Shown piece by piece: positions 1 through 8,168 of a stretch of DNA of 23,970 nucleotides (the first letter of the stretch is position 1; the number at the start of each line of letters is the position of its first letter). Origin of the DNA: a bacterium (GTDB lineage: Bacteria > Ratteibacteria > UBA8468 > B48-G9 > JAFGKM01). A program made the translations under genes and the position numbers. The notes beneath the pieces were generated by a model. The model did not search any database and was not told where the DNA came from. It worked only from the letters and a program-made list of their open reading frames with translations. Where the stretch lies: contig DAORXQ010000019.1 of the NCBI GenBank assembly GCA_035371905.1, positions 1 through 23,970 on the forward strand, in the 5' to 3' direction.

Positions 1-3000
1 CTTATCTTGAGAATAAATATCAGTTAATTCTTTCTCAGAAATTTCCTTGTCTTTGAGTCTAATTTCATAGGCTTCTAACTCTTTATTCATTAAGTCTATT
101 CTATCATCTATTAGTCTTTTATCTAAATTTAATAAATTCAGTATATGTTTTTTGTGCTCTTTTTCAATTTCTTGATTTTTAAGTTGCTCTATTTTAGGAA
201 TTTCATCTAAAGATTGTTTTTGAGTTAGTTCTAAAATAGCTTGATTATAAGTTTGTTCTATACTTTCTAATTCAGAAGTATGTCTTTTAGCTTCTACTTC
301 TTTTGCTTGATAGTAAGTCTTTGATATAAATCTGCCTAATTGCTTGTTTAAATCTATTATATCTGATAAATTTTTAGATTCAGCTTCTAAGAATTCTCTA
401 TGATAAATTTTCTGAAGTCTTAGTCTATAATCATTAAGAAGTTTTTGAGCATTAATTGTTTCTTGAATGCCTTTAGTTTGTCTGATTATTGGAATATATT
501 CTTCAAGTTCCTTGATTTTGTTTAAACCATCAAGATAGTTTTTAATAAATGGAATCTCACCTTCAGACCTGGTTAATTCTTTCCTTAATTCTTCAAACTT
601 TCCAAGAATCTCTTTAATTATTGAAGCTCGTTTTTCAAGAACTTGATTTATAGTTTCTTGATTTAAATTTTCAATAATAATTCTTTTGCTTAACTCATCA
701 TAAATATAAAATTGCTCCTTGAGAGATAAATTATTTTCTTTAATCTTTATTTCAGTCTCTTCAAGGATTTTCTTTACATCATTTTCAGTTAATATTGTTA
801 ATCTTCTGGTTTTCAACCAGTCCTGATATTCTTGTGTAATTGGTGTAATTTTAGATTTTATAACTTCAAAAGCTTTAACTAACTCTTCTTTTTTTATTTC
901 ACCTCTATAGTATTTAACCATAGCTTTGTCTAAATCTAAAAGCGATTGTTTTAATTCAGTAATTGAAGCTTTAGTTGGTCTGAACCCTTGTTCAATAGCT
1001 TTACTTAAATTTTGGATTGTTTGAGCATATGATTTATAAGCCTCTTCTGCTTTTTCACGCCATTGTGCCTCTAAATCTATCTGTTTTCTCTTCCTTTCTA
1101 TTAAACCTGATAAAGCACCACCAATAGCAGTTAATAAGACTACTATTCCAGATAATATTGGATGAGTTAATACTAAACTTGAAATTGTAACAAAAACTTC
1201 TTTAAACCCAATAACTAAAGCAGGTAAAGAATTAATTATTCTTGCTAAAGTATCTCCAAACCTAACTATTGAACCTAAAACAAAGGAACCAGGACCTAAA
1301 TAAATCAAAGCATAAGCTGCGAAAGATTTTAATCCATTAGGTAATTTTACCCAAAGCTCAGCAATACTTGTAGTGATGTCTTTTAATTTTTCAAAAAATG
1401 ATTTTGAACTTGCTACTATATCACCAAAAATTTTAATATAAGTTAATTTCAATTCTTGTATTATTTTACCAAGATTCACATTAGCTTTTACTATAGCATC
1501 AGTATCAATAACCATTCTATTAGCAAAATCTTCTGACTCTGATTTTAATCTCTTTAAATCTTCTGTGCTTAAACCCAATAGTGGAGCAAATCTTTCAAAT
1601 TGAGTACCAAGAAGTTTCTGTGCTACCCAAGACCTACCAAATTGAACTTCTAATTCTTTAAGTGCGAATATTACCTGCCAAAATGATTCATATGAAGGTT
1701 TCATTTCCTCACCTAATTTATAATAACTTATCCCAACCTTATCTAAGGCTTCTTTTACTCTTTCAGCAACAAATGAAGTCCCTTGTCCTGCTGAGATTAA
1801 AGCTTGATAAATGTTTCCAATGCCTTGTATTAAATCATCAAATTGGATACCTAAAGCTCCTGTAGTATATTTAAGCGATAATATCTGTTTTTGAGTTAAA
1901 TCTAAAGCACCTTGTCCTTTCAAAACTTCAACTGAGAACTGTCTTACCGCAGCTATTCCACTATACCAGATACCAGAAAGAATCATTCCAAAAAACCTTA
2001 AGCTATTACCTATTCTATCCCATTCCAGTCGTTGTCTATAAAGAATACCCTCTACTGTTCTTAATTGATAAATTTTAGATAAGATTAGTTGAAGTTCTTC
2101 TTTAGATTTTTCATTTAATTCACCTTGTTGTTCTATAAATTTTCGTATTCTTGGGTCAGCACGATAAGCTGAAATTCGTTCAATTAAAATCTGTCTTGAA
2201 GTTTCTATTTGTATTTCTTTTTCTTTCTCTCGTTTTAATTGTTGTTGTAATTTTAATTCTTCTTTCTTGGCTCTTTCTTTCTCAGCAATTGCTTGTTTTT
2301 CTAATTTAATCTTTTCTTTTTCTTCTCTAAGAATAGTCCTAAAATAACTTGCTTGTTCTGCACCTAAGAAATATTGTTTTCTTAAATTCTCAAGTTTTTC
2401 AGAGGAGAGCCTTTTCAAAATTAATTCAACTTCTTTTTCAGTAAATTTTGAGCGTAAGAAGTCTTTATAAGTCTCAGACAAATATTTAAGTTTTTCTATA
2501 TCTTCCCTTGTTCTGCCTGGAACAAGTCCTAATACAAATTTTGTTGGTAAACCAAAACTTATTAATTCTCTTTGGATAGGTCGTTTTTCCCTTAATTCAA
2601 GTTCTCTTATTGGTCTAACGGTCTCAGAGATTTCCTGTAATTTTTTAAGTTCTCGTCTTTGTTCTAACCATCTTCTATATCCTTCTTGTCGTTTTTGTTC
2701 AATCTCTTGGATTCTTTTTTGGGATTTTTCTTCTTCTATAATCTGCTTTACATACTTTTCATAATACTCTTTCTGAACTTTTTGAGCTATCGTCTTAGCT
2801 TGGTCCATATCTGTGATAGTTTTCTTTAATTCTTTTTCAGTATTCAAAGCTTTCAATATTGTCTCAGAAGTTTTTGCTTGGTCCTCTGTTAAATATTTAG
2901 CCATTTGTAATTTTTGAATGAAAGGCAAAATTTCTTTATTGATATACTCTATTAATTTAGCTTCTCTTTCAAGGAAGGATTTTCTAATTTCTTCTTCTTT

Positions 3001-3174
3001 ACTTATTTTTGCTTCTCGTTCAGATAGATATTTTTCAGCCCTTGAAGCTTGAAACTCCTTGAATTTGATTAAAGGTTCTTTAAAGAATGAGGAAATATAG
3101 GACCCTATCTTTTGTATTCCTTCACCTGACATTAAAGTTCTTACAATAACCTTTACATTAATTGGTAGTTCCAT
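1..3174 (-). CDS. Tail tape measure protein (partial, C-terminus beyond left edge)
   Basis: The frame is open for all 1058 codons from the ATG at 3174 to position 1, so the C-terminus lies outside the window. Tape measure proteins set tail length and occupy the tail lumen. Residues about 270-330 are very rich in Lys, Glu and Gln and should form long coiled coil. Residues about 420-540 resemble the TP901-type tape measure core: a Gly-rich segment (YTTGALGIQFDDLIQGIG), then KVGISYYKLGEEMKPSYESF, then a conserved-looking stretch ending LLGTQFERFAPLLG. Residues about 617-692 are strongly hydrophobic and may be transmembrane, as in many tape measures. More coiled coil follows. The ATG overlaps the stop of the preceding frame as TAATG, so translation is probably coupled to the tail chaperone gene. 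The great length, the coiled coils and the position after the chaperones make this call secure. Confidence 0.92.
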   Translation of the reverse strand, partial: MELPINVKVIVRTLMSGEGIQKIGSYISSFFKEPLIKFKEFQASRAEKYLSEREAKISKEEEIRKSFLEREAKLIEYINKEILPFIQKLQMAKYLTEDQAKTSETILKALNTEKELKKTITDMDQAKTIAQKVQKEYYEKYVKQIIEEEKSQKRIQEIEQKRQEGYRRWLEQRRELKKLQEISETVRPIRELELREKRPIQRELISFGLPTKFVLGLVPGRTREDIEKLKYLSETYKDFLRSKFTEKEVELILKRLSSEKLENLRKQYFLGAEQASYFRTILREEKEKIKLEKQAIAEKERAKKEELKLQQQLKREKEKEIQIETSRQILIERISAYRADPRIRKFIEQQGELNEKSKEELQLILSKIYQLRTVEGILYRQRLEWDRIGNSLRFFGMILSGIWYSGIAAVRQFSVEVLKGQGALDLTQKQILSLKYTTGALGIQFDDLIQGIGNIYQALISAGQGTSFVAERVKEALDKVGISYYKLGEEMKPSYESFWQVIFALKELEVQFGRSWVAQKLLGTQFERFAPLLGLSTEDLKRLKSESEDFANRMVIDTDAIVKANVNLGKIIQELKLTYIKIFGDIVASSKSFFEKLKDITTSIAELWVKLPNGLKSFAAYALIYLGPGSFVLGSIVRFGDTLARIINSLPALVIGFKEVFVTISSLVLTHPILSGIVVLLTAIGGALSGLIERKRKQIDLEAQWREKAEEAYKSYAQTIQNLSKAIEQGFRPTKASITELKQSLLDLDKAMVKYYRGEIKKEELVKAFEVIKSKITPITQEYQDWLKTRRLTILTENDVKKILEETEIKIKENNLSLKEQFYIYDELSKRIIIENLNQETINQVLEKRASIIKEILGKFEELRKELTRSEGEIPFIKNYLDGLNKIKELEEYIPIIRQTKGIQETINAQKLLNDYRLRLQKIYHREFLEAESKNLSDIIDLNKQLGRFISKTYYQAKEVEAKRHTSELESIEQTYNQAILELTQKQSLDEIPKIEQLKNQEIEKEHKKHILNLLNLDKRLIDDRIDLMNKELEAYEIRLKDKEISEKELTDIYSQDK

Positions 3175-3430
3175 TATATCACCTCTAATTCTGTTTCTTC
3201 TTTCTTATCCTCTAAAAATTCTTTAAATATTTTAAAACCTTCTTCTGTCCTTGAACCTATTATAGCAAGAAATATCAAATAACTCAAATCTTTTAGTTCG
3301 TTCTCTTTCATTTTCTTTAGATATTCATATGTTATAATCATCTGTTTTAGTGTCATTTTCTTTAATACATAATCTAATTGTAATCCATTGAATACTAAAT
3401 AAAAAATAATATTTAACCAGTAGTCTCTGG
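3174..3430 (-). CDS. Tail chaperone C-terminal domain (gpT-like), made by -1 frameshift
   Basis: The -1 frame is open from about 3509, inside the upstream chaperone gene, to a TAA at 3174-3176. A slip at the A5 run would join residue Lys116 of the short form to 85 residues starting TRDYWLNIIFYLVFNGLQ, giving a 201-residue fusion. The only ATG in this frame (3356, 60 codons) has no Shine-Dalgarno, while the flanking genes with independent starts have strong ones. The residues before that ATG also look like real protein, with aromatic and hydrophobic positions and a helix-like LDYVLKKMTLKQMI. I therefore treat this stretch as the T half of a G-T fusion rather than a separate gene. The role is inferred from the lambda/siphovirus model: the fusion recruits tail tube subunits to the tape measure. 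Confidence 0.72.
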
Positions 3431-3778
3431 TTTTTCTGGATTGATTATCAGAATCTTGTTTAGATTGTCTATCAGCTTCTTTAAACCCAGAGACCCATCT
3501 ATAAAAAAATCAATATCAATTAAATTTAGCAAAGTATCAAGAGCTTTTATTCTAAATCCAATTGAGCTCTCTTTAACAATCTCTTTTGGTATCCCAGTAG
3601 ATTTATTGACTAAATCAAAAAACTCATCTTTATTTATGATATCAAACCTTTCAAGTTCTGTTAATAATGAAATTAGAATTATAGAATCTTCTGTATTCAA
3701 TGGTTTAAAAGTTATTGTCTTGCCTTTGTATTTCAGTGTTTTTTCAGTTGCTAATAAATCTTTAAAATCAAAATCCAT
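3413..3778 (-). CDS. Tail assembly chaperone, short form (gpG-like)
   Basis: This 121-residue acidic protein is preceded by a good Shine-Dalgarno (AAAAGGAGG, 7 bases before ATG). It has no sequence motif I can name. The call rests on position and size: in long-tailed phages a small chaperone gene lies just upstream of the tape measure, and its product coats the tape measure during tail assembly. The early pattern of a conserved-looking LKYKGKTITFKPLNTED stretch fits chaperones of this type, which open with a small beta segment before a helical body. The next reading frame downstream is in the -1 frame and overlaps this gene by about 97 bases without a stop, as expected for the lambda G/GT arrangement. 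Functional confidence is good because of the frameshift architecture. Confidence 0.75.
   Translation of the reverse strand: MDFDFKDLLATEKTLKYKGKTITFKPLNTEDSIILISLLTELERFDIINKDEFFDLVNKSTGIPKEIVKESSIGFRIKALDTLLNLIDIDFFIDGSLGLKKLIDNLNKILIINPEKPETTG
3431..3436 (-). promoter_or_regulatory. Candidate -1 ribosomal frameshift site
   Basis: On the minus strand the zero-frame codons read CCA GAA AAA CCA. The five A residues at 3435-3431 let a tRNA-Lys on AAA re-pair perfectly one base back, moving the ribosome into the open -1 frame. It is not a perfect X-XXY-YYZ heptamer, so this is probably a one-tRNA slip; another site within the 97-base overlap (3413-3509) remains possible. Confidence 0.5.
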
Positions 3779-3801
3779 AATAAACCTCCTTTTATAATAA
3801 A

Positions 3802-4233
3802 TTATACTTCAATCATATCCCAAACTTTATTAGTTACAAAATCATATAATCCAATAAACTTGAAAGTAGGATTCACTAAATCAGAAAAATTAAGTTCATT
3901 ATAGTTAATTAAAACTGCTTTATATAAAATAAATTTAACCTGTTTACCTACTGGTAAACTATCCACACCTTTGCCAATCAAAATACCTTGAATCTCAAGG
4001 GGACCTATTGAATTCAGACTATTTAATAAGTCCTTGATTTTTGTATATTCTAATAATTGAATAGAAACAGAAACTTGTCTTTCAGTTATTATTGTCTCTA
4101 CTGGATAACTAAGTTTTTGGTTAAAAAAATTTTCTACTTTATCATCAAAATTAACTACACAATCCCTTGAATAACCCAGAAAATTATTGTTAAATTTCAC
4201 TTGGCTTTTTTTATCAAATACTAAAAATCTCAT
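3802..4233 (-). CDS. Unknown tail-region protein
   Basis: This gene encodes 143 residues and starts inside the stop of the preceding gene (ATGA overlap at 4230-4233), so the two are translationally coupled. I recognise no family. The predicted make-up is mixed alpha/beta, with alternating hydrophobic beta-like stretches (for example VETIITERQVSVSIQLLEY and QVKFILYKAVLINYNELNF) like those of small tail-tube or tail-completion proteins. It has no Cys pairs, membrane segment or signal peptide. The position between the tail tube and chaperone genes points to a structural or assembly role in the tail. Confidence 0.7.
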   Translation of the reverse strand: MRFLVFDKKSQVKFNNNFLGYSRDCVVNFDDKVENFFNQKLSYPVETIITERQVSVSIQLLEYTKIKDLLNSLNSIGPLEIQGILIGKGVDSLPVGKQVKFILYKAVLINYNELNFSDLVNPTFKFIGLYDFVTNKVWDMIEV

Positions 4234-4571
4234 TTTTGACCTTTTGTTTTATCAATTAAAATCTTTAAATGATTTCTTACCATATTCATCTTGTTAGCAA
4301 AACTAATTCGTTCTGTTTCTTGCTGTGAAAGTTGAACTACTGATTCTTGAATATTTTTTAAAGATTTCAGAATCTTATCAAGTTTATCTAAATTACCAGT
4401 GATTTTAAATAAAACTTGGTTTGGGTTATTAGGATTTAATACAGCAGAATAACAGACAAAATCATCAAAACAGGAAAGAAGTAAAACTACTAAATCTAAA
4501 TCAGAAATTAAATACCCATCTTCTACTCGTTTAATTACAAAACTACCACGAACAAGATAATCCTCAATCAT
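4230..4571 (-). CDS. Unknown tail-region protein
   Basis: This gene encodes 113 residues after a strong Shine-Dalgarno (GAAAGGAGGTAATTT-ATG). The first half is hydrophobic, with a DLDLVVLLLSCFDDFV stretch too acidic to be a membrane segment. The second half is helical and Lys-rich, with regular heptad-like Leu/Ile spacing (NLDKLDKILKSLKNIQES), suggesting a short coiled coil. It is coupled by a 4-base overlap to the next gene. I recognise no family. Lying between the tail tube gene and the chaperones, it is probably a small tail assembly or structural component. Confidence 0.68.
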   Translation of the reverse strand: MIEDYLVRGSFVIKRVEDGYLISDLDLVVLLLSCFDDFVCYSAVLNPNNPNQVLFKITGNLDKLDKILKSLKNIQESVVQLSQQETERISFANKMNMVRNHLKILIDKTKGQK

Positions 4572-4591
4572 AAATTACCTCCTTTCTTAAA

Positions 4592-5098
4592 TTATGTTGA
4601 ACTTGATACGTTAAAAGTTCCTATTCCGCCTAAGTTTTCATCAAATGTAGTTTGGAATCTTCCTTCAAGAACTCCTTCATCTGTTTTTGAATAAGTAAAT
4701 GCTCCAGCTCCAGTGGAAATACAAGAAGTAAACTCAAAGATTACATATTGACCATCCATTCTTTGTGCATAAACTTTAATACTATATACCATTGGAATTG
4801 ATTCTGGCACTCCAAGCGTAACAGTCCCACTTGAATCTCCAGATTTACCAGGTTCACCCCAAGCCATCTTTAAATTTTCTGGTGTAACTTCAAGCAATCT
4901 AAATTCTATTGTAGCAGATTTTCTTGAAGTTTTATAATACAATGGATAATCTGATTGGTCAGCTTCTATCTCTCTTATATCTTTTGCTGGTGTAATTGTT
5001 ATTCCGCCTCTTGTAAATCCTACTGGAACATATGAACCACCTTCTGTCTTAATCAGTAATATACCTGGATTACTCAGAATATAAGATTTGTTAGCCAT
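4592..5098 (-). CDS. Major tail tube protein
   Basis: This 168-residue protein stacks into the tail tube through which DNA passes. The sequence opens with NPGILLIKTEGGSYVPVGFT and continues with a TPAKDIREIEADQSDYPLYY stretch. This pattern, a start strand, a Gly turn and an acidic DQ-containing loop followed by Ser/Thr-rich strands, fits phage tail tube proteins of the gpV/Hcp-like fold. The rest is beta-rich, with VTPENLKMAWG in the middle. A strong Shine-Dalgarno (AAAAAGGAGGTTTAA-ATG) suits a high-copy product. It lies after the putative tail terminator and upstream of the chaperones and tape measure, the usual tube position. No sheath gene precedes it. Confidence 0.82.
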   Translation of the reverse strand: MANKSYILSNPGILLIKTEGGSYVPVGFTRGGITITPAKDIREIEADQSDYPLYYKTSRKSATIEFRLLEVTPENLKMAWGEPGKSGDSSGTVTLGVPESIPMVYSIKVYAQRMDGQYVIFEFTSCISTGAGAFTYSKTDEGVLEGRFQTTFDENLGGIGTFNVSSST

Positions 5099-5115
5099 TT
5101 AAACCTCCTTTTTCA

Positions 5116-5577
5116 CTATATTTCTATTTTACTTAAATTTAATTGTATCGTCAATATAAAGTTTATCACTCCAAAAAATGATTCATTCCTTGTATTATAT
5201 ATTACTTCAATATCTATGCTCTTGTCAAGTATTAGTTCACTATCATAATTTTTTAACACTCCCAAAATTTTATCTCCTAAATCATCTATGATTTCTCTCA
5301 GATGAGACCAATTGATATGATAGTGCATAAGGTTTAAATTAAATTTAATAGTATCTGGGATTTTAAGTAAAGTTTGGTCTGATTGTAATCTTTCGCCTTG
5401 AAAAATTGTCTTGGTTATAAATAGTATAGGAGTTTGAAAAGGGCTTGTAGTTTCCATAGTATTTATATCAAGTATCTCAATTTTTAAATCTTTACCATCT
5501 AAATCTTTGATATTGGCATTTTTTATTGAATCATAGATTTCATTCAAAATATCTGATGATACTTTAAATAATTTCAT
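5116..5577 (-). CDS. Probable tail terminator / head-tail joining protein
   Basis: This gene encodes 153 residues. It has an N-terminal helix (VSSDILNEIYDSIKN), several beta strands and a final hydrophobic strand (GVINFILTIQLNL). This matches the size and alpha/beta layout of gpU/gp17-type tail terminators, which cap the tail tube and bind the connector. No diagnostic motif is visible, so the call depends on the gene order: connector, morphogenesis protein, this gene, tail tube. Its ATG lies 1 base from the preceding stop, and only a weak AAGGGG site precedes it, so expression is probably coupled to the upstream gene. Confidence 0.62.
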   Translation of the reverse strand: MKLFKVSSDILNEIYDSIKNANIKDLDGKDLKIEILDINTMETTSPFQTPILFITKTIFQGERLQSDQTLLKIPDTIKFNLNLMHYHINWSHLREIIDDLGDKILGVLKNYDSELILDKSIDIEVIYNTRNESFFGVINFILTIQLNLSKIEI

Positions 5578-5578
5578 T

Positions 5579-6703
5579 TTAACCCCTTGGATAAAGAATT
5601 TTAATTACAAGCTCTATAAAAGTAATTCGCTTACCAATAAAAGAATCTTTAGCAAAATCTATGATTTTATTCAAAAACTCCTCTATTTCAAGAGAGCTTT
5701 TTTCTAAAGTTTCTGACATCACAAGATTAACAAAGTTCTTTAAATTAGCCTCAGGAAGCTTAAAATATTTCTTAAATAAATCATAGAGAAGTTTTTCTGT
5801 ATTCGCTTCAGTTGTCTTTTGTTTAGTTTTTTCTTTCTTTGCTTTAAGTTTTGCTAATTCATTAGCCCAATCTTTGACTGCTGGTCTTAAAACTTGATTA
5901 AATAATATGTTTTTTGAATCTGTTTGCTCGGCACTTATCCATTGATTACCACCAATATAAATCATCTCGTCTTTAATAAGACTAACTGGTATCATTTTCC
6001 TACTTGGTAGCCTCTTAGAAGCACTACCGAAATAATGAACTATTCCAAGTTGAGATAAAGTTAAATTACTATCATATTGTCTATCTTGACTTAAAAAATG
6101 AAAAGATAAATCAGGTGGTCTGATTCGTAAACGGATAGTGTCTCCTTTTTTTGTTTCTAATCTTTCAATTGATATAAAATCTTTGCCTGAAACTCTAATA
6201 TTTTTGTAGCTTTGTTTTAATCTACCAGTAAAATCAAGTGGTGTAAGATTTAACCGCATTTGAGTTTTTCTATTCTTTTTTTCACCTTTCTTTGTTCTCT
6301 GACTGACAATTCCTGAAATTTTCCCGTGTATGCCTTGATTATATCTTTTCAGTCTGGTTTTGATGCCTTCTTCCGATAATGGTGGAATCCCATATTGTCT
6401 CCAATTTTTGAAAATATCATCTACGCCTCTACTCCAATACCTTCTGATACTATTGAAAAATCTAATACTTAAACCTTTCCTATTTAAAGATTCTAAAAAT
6501 CTTGGATACCAAAAAATAATATCATTAGCTATAATTCCACCGATACCAGCTCTAAAGTCTTTATCATAAAAAGCTTTAATTCTTTCGTCTAAAGCTCTTT
6601 TGATATATTGTTGAAGCTTCTGTAATTCACCAGTAGAAATATATATCCCTTCAGGTCCAAATTCACCATTGAGTTCTATTTCGTTATTATTCATCTCTGC
6701 CAT
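5579..6703 (-). CDS. Virion morphogenesis / tail completion protein (Mu gpG / P2 gpS or HK97 gp10-like)
   Basis: This 374-residue protein carries the pattern of phage virion-morphogenesis proteins. There is a helical start, then YGIPPLSEEGIKTRLKRYNQG (about 104-124, the 'P-L-S-x-x-T' substrate-like loop), LTPLDFTGRLKQSY (about 153-166, the 'L-TG-L-S' motif) and LGIVHYFGSASKRLPSRKMIP (about 219-239, matching the usual 'HxFG...lPaRpf' ending). Residues 280-300 are Lys-rich, and 300-374 form an additional helical tail not typical of the short family members (about 150-200 residues). The start overlaps the previous gene by 17 bases and has no clear Shine-Dalgarno, suggesting coupling. It probably joins head and tail at the neck. 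Confidence 0.72.
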   Translation of the reverse strand: MAEMNNNEIELNGEFGPEGIYISTGELQKLQQYIKRALDERIKAFYDKDFRAGIGGIIANDIIFWYPRFLESLNRKGLSIRFFNSIRRYWSRGVDDIFKNWRQYGIPPLSEEGIKTRLKRYNQGIHGKISGIVSQRTKKGEKKNRKTQMRLNLTPLDFTGRLKQSYKNIRVSGKDFISIERLETKKGDTIRLRIRPPDLSFHFLSQDRQYDSNLTLSQLGIVHYFGSASKRLPSRKMIPVSLIKDEMIYIGGNQWISAEQTDSKNILFNQVLRPAVKDWANELAKLKAKKEKTKQKTTEANTEKLLYDLFKKYFKLPEANLKNFVNLVMSETLEKSSLEIEEFLNKIIDFAKDSFIGKRITFIELVIKILYPRG

Positions 6704-7163
6704 AGTTTTCGTCTATTTCTAATTCTTCAAAATCTTTCATTGAAAAAATCTGTTTAATATTAAGATGGTTTGAAGTTAAAATATTAAGCTTAACTTTTGA
6801 AATCTCTAACGGATTACCATCTGAATCTACCAAGATTAAATTACCTTGACTTATTTGGTCTAAAATTTCCATTATCCTATCATATCTCGGATATAACCAT
6901 CTCACTTCATCACCACTTGAAGTAGGAGTATGTAATTCTTTTTCAGAAAAATATTCGGTCAATTCTAAAGCAAGAGTTTTGATTATATCAGGAACAAAGG
7001 ATAAAGGGAGAGTATATCGTTTTGATAATTTAGCATCTATTACTGATTCTGCTTCTGTAATCCAAATATTTATCTGATTTTCTGTGATATATCCTTGATT
7101 TAAAAAATCCTTCAATCTTTTGTAAGTATCTATTACATCTTGAAGAGTTATATATTTTCCCAT
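6687..7163 (-). CDS. Head-tail connector, DUF1320 / Mu gp36-like
   Basis: This 158-residue protein matches the Mu gp36 (DUF1320) pattern. It has an N-terminal 'YITLQDVIDTY' segment and a helix ending in a conserved-looking AESVIDAKLSKRYTLPLSF (residues about 38-56), followed by ALELTEYF, a region with aromatic and Arg residues (VRWLYPRYDRIMEIL) and a terminal 'G-x-x-x-L' strand. Proteins of this family form the adaptor ring below the portal. The ATG has no recognisable Shine-Dalgarno: the 12 bases before it are only A/T/C-rich. It lies about 30 bases after a strong hairpin that follows the capsid gene. It overlaps the next gene by 17 bases. Confidence 0.8.
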   Translation of the reverse strand: MGKYITLQDVIDTYKRLKDFLNQGYITENQINIWITEAESVIDAKLSKRYTLPLSFVPDIIKTLALELTEYFSEKELHTPTSSGDEVRWLYPRYDRIMEILDQISQGNLILVDSDGNPLEISKVKLNILTSNHLNIKQIFSMKDFEELEIDENYGRDE

Positions 7164-7191
7164 TGTTAATTTTCATAAAACTTAGATAATC

Positions 7192-7220
7192 GGGAGCTGG
7201 ACTTGAATAATCCAGCTCCC
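7192..7220. promoter_or_regulatory. Perfect 10-bp hairpin after the capsid gene
   Basis: GGGAGCTGGA (7192-7201) and TCCAGCTCCC (7211-7220) form a perfect 10-bp stem with a 9-base loop in the 74-base gap between capsid and connector genes. There is no U tract on either strand, so it is not a standard intrinsic terminator. It may stabilise the capsid mRNA 3' end, mark a processing point or lower downstream expression relative to capsid. Confidence 0.7.
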
Positions 7221-7237
7221 ATTTAGTTATAAAATTA

Positions 7238-8152
7238 TTAAGTTAATACATTTTCAAGTTTATACACCGCATTTGGACATAAAGCTTGTATATCATACTG
7301 AGAAATCAATATGATATCTTCACCTTCAGGGTCTTCTTTTTTGACTCTCTTTACTTCCCAATCTTTTTTGATGAATTTTCCAATTGCTGAGAATGTAGAT
7401 TTCGTGCCATTTGGAACTGAATAGATTAGATATACATTATCACTCCAAATATCAGTAGCATTACCTTTCTTGGTAAGTTTGATAGAAGCATCCACTATAA
7501 TAATCTCTTGTAAGAAATTCCATCTCTGGTTGAAGATTAAAGTAACATCAAGGTCTTGTTCTTTCCTTGCTGGAATAAGTTTGAATAATTCTCTTAAAGT
7601 AGCATCCATCATTATTACATTCCATACTACTTGAGGAATAATCATTTTATTTGGATAAATCCCTGCTTGGTCTTTGAAGGCATCAATAGCTTTCTGAATA
7701 TCTTTTTCAATTGTAGGACTATTTCCATCCCATTTAATAGATGGAGTAGTCTTATTTGATGTAGAACTGAGAATCTGAGCTACTTGATATTCTTCTTCAA
7801 GCAGTAAAGAAGTCTTAATTTCTTTTAGCTTTTCAATAGCGAAGTCTGTCATACCAATCTCGTTCATATTCTCTACTTCTTCCTCAAGAATAGGAACTTT
7901 AAGCCTATGAGTTTTAGTTTCATAAGTTCCTGTGCTAATCTTTATTTCAGGTCTGAATGTAGGTGATTCTGAATAAACTCCAGCAGTAGAATCCAAATAT
8001 TCAGGCACAAACTGAGGCTTAATTATAAAAGTCCCGCCAGTAATATTAACTGGAATCTTTGTTAAAATCCTATCTGCACCAAGTTTAAATTCAGCAGGTT
8101 TATATTCAAGAGCGAATTTCTGTAAAATTTGATTATTAAGTACTATAGCCAT
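7238..8152 (-). CDS. Major capsid protein (HK97-fold, Mu gpT/E-like)
   Basis: This gene encodes 304 residues after a strong Shine-Dalgarno (AAGGAGGTAACAA-ATG). Features typical of HK97-fold capsid proteins include an N-terminal arm ending in VNITGGTFIIKPQFVPEYL, a mid-region EVENMNEIGM with an acidic spine helix, AKDQAGIYPNKMIIPQ-type text (about residues 155-175, the common 'P-N-x-x-x-x' A-domain strand) and a C-terminal strand ending SQYDIQALCPNAVYKLENV. The size of about 300 residues without a delta domain fits phages with a separate scaffold and protease. It follows the protease and decoration genes, the Mu-like order. Confidence is high because of position, length and composition together. 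Confidence 0.85.
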   Translation of the reverse strand: MAIVLNNQILQKFALEYKPAEFKLGADRILTKIPVNITGGTFIIKPQFVPEYLDSTAGVYSESPTFRPEIKISTGTYETKTHRLKVPILEEEVENMNEIGMTDFAIEKLKEIKTSLLLEEEYQVAQILSSTSNKTTPSIKWDGNSPTIEKDIQKAIDAFKDQAGIYPNKMIIPQVVWNVIMMDATLRELFKLIPARKEQDLDVTLIFNQRWNFLQEIIIVDASIKLTKKGNATDIWSDNVYLIYSVPNGTKSTFSAIGKFIKKDWEVKRVKKEDPEGEDIILISQYDIQALCPNAVYKLENVLT

Positions 8153-8168
8153 TTGTTACCTCCTTGTT

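Noticed and set aside
3441..3797. Plus-strand open frame of 118 codons opposite the tail chaperone
   Set aside because: It is antisense to a gene with good ribosome binding site and frameshift architecture, and has no start signal of its own.
3802..5577. A tail sheath gene
   Set aside because: All proteins here are 113-168 residues; a sheath would be 350 residues or more, so no contractile tail is indicated.
7192..7220. Intrinsic terminator after the capsid gene
   Set aside because: The stem is perfect, but neither strand has a U tract after it.
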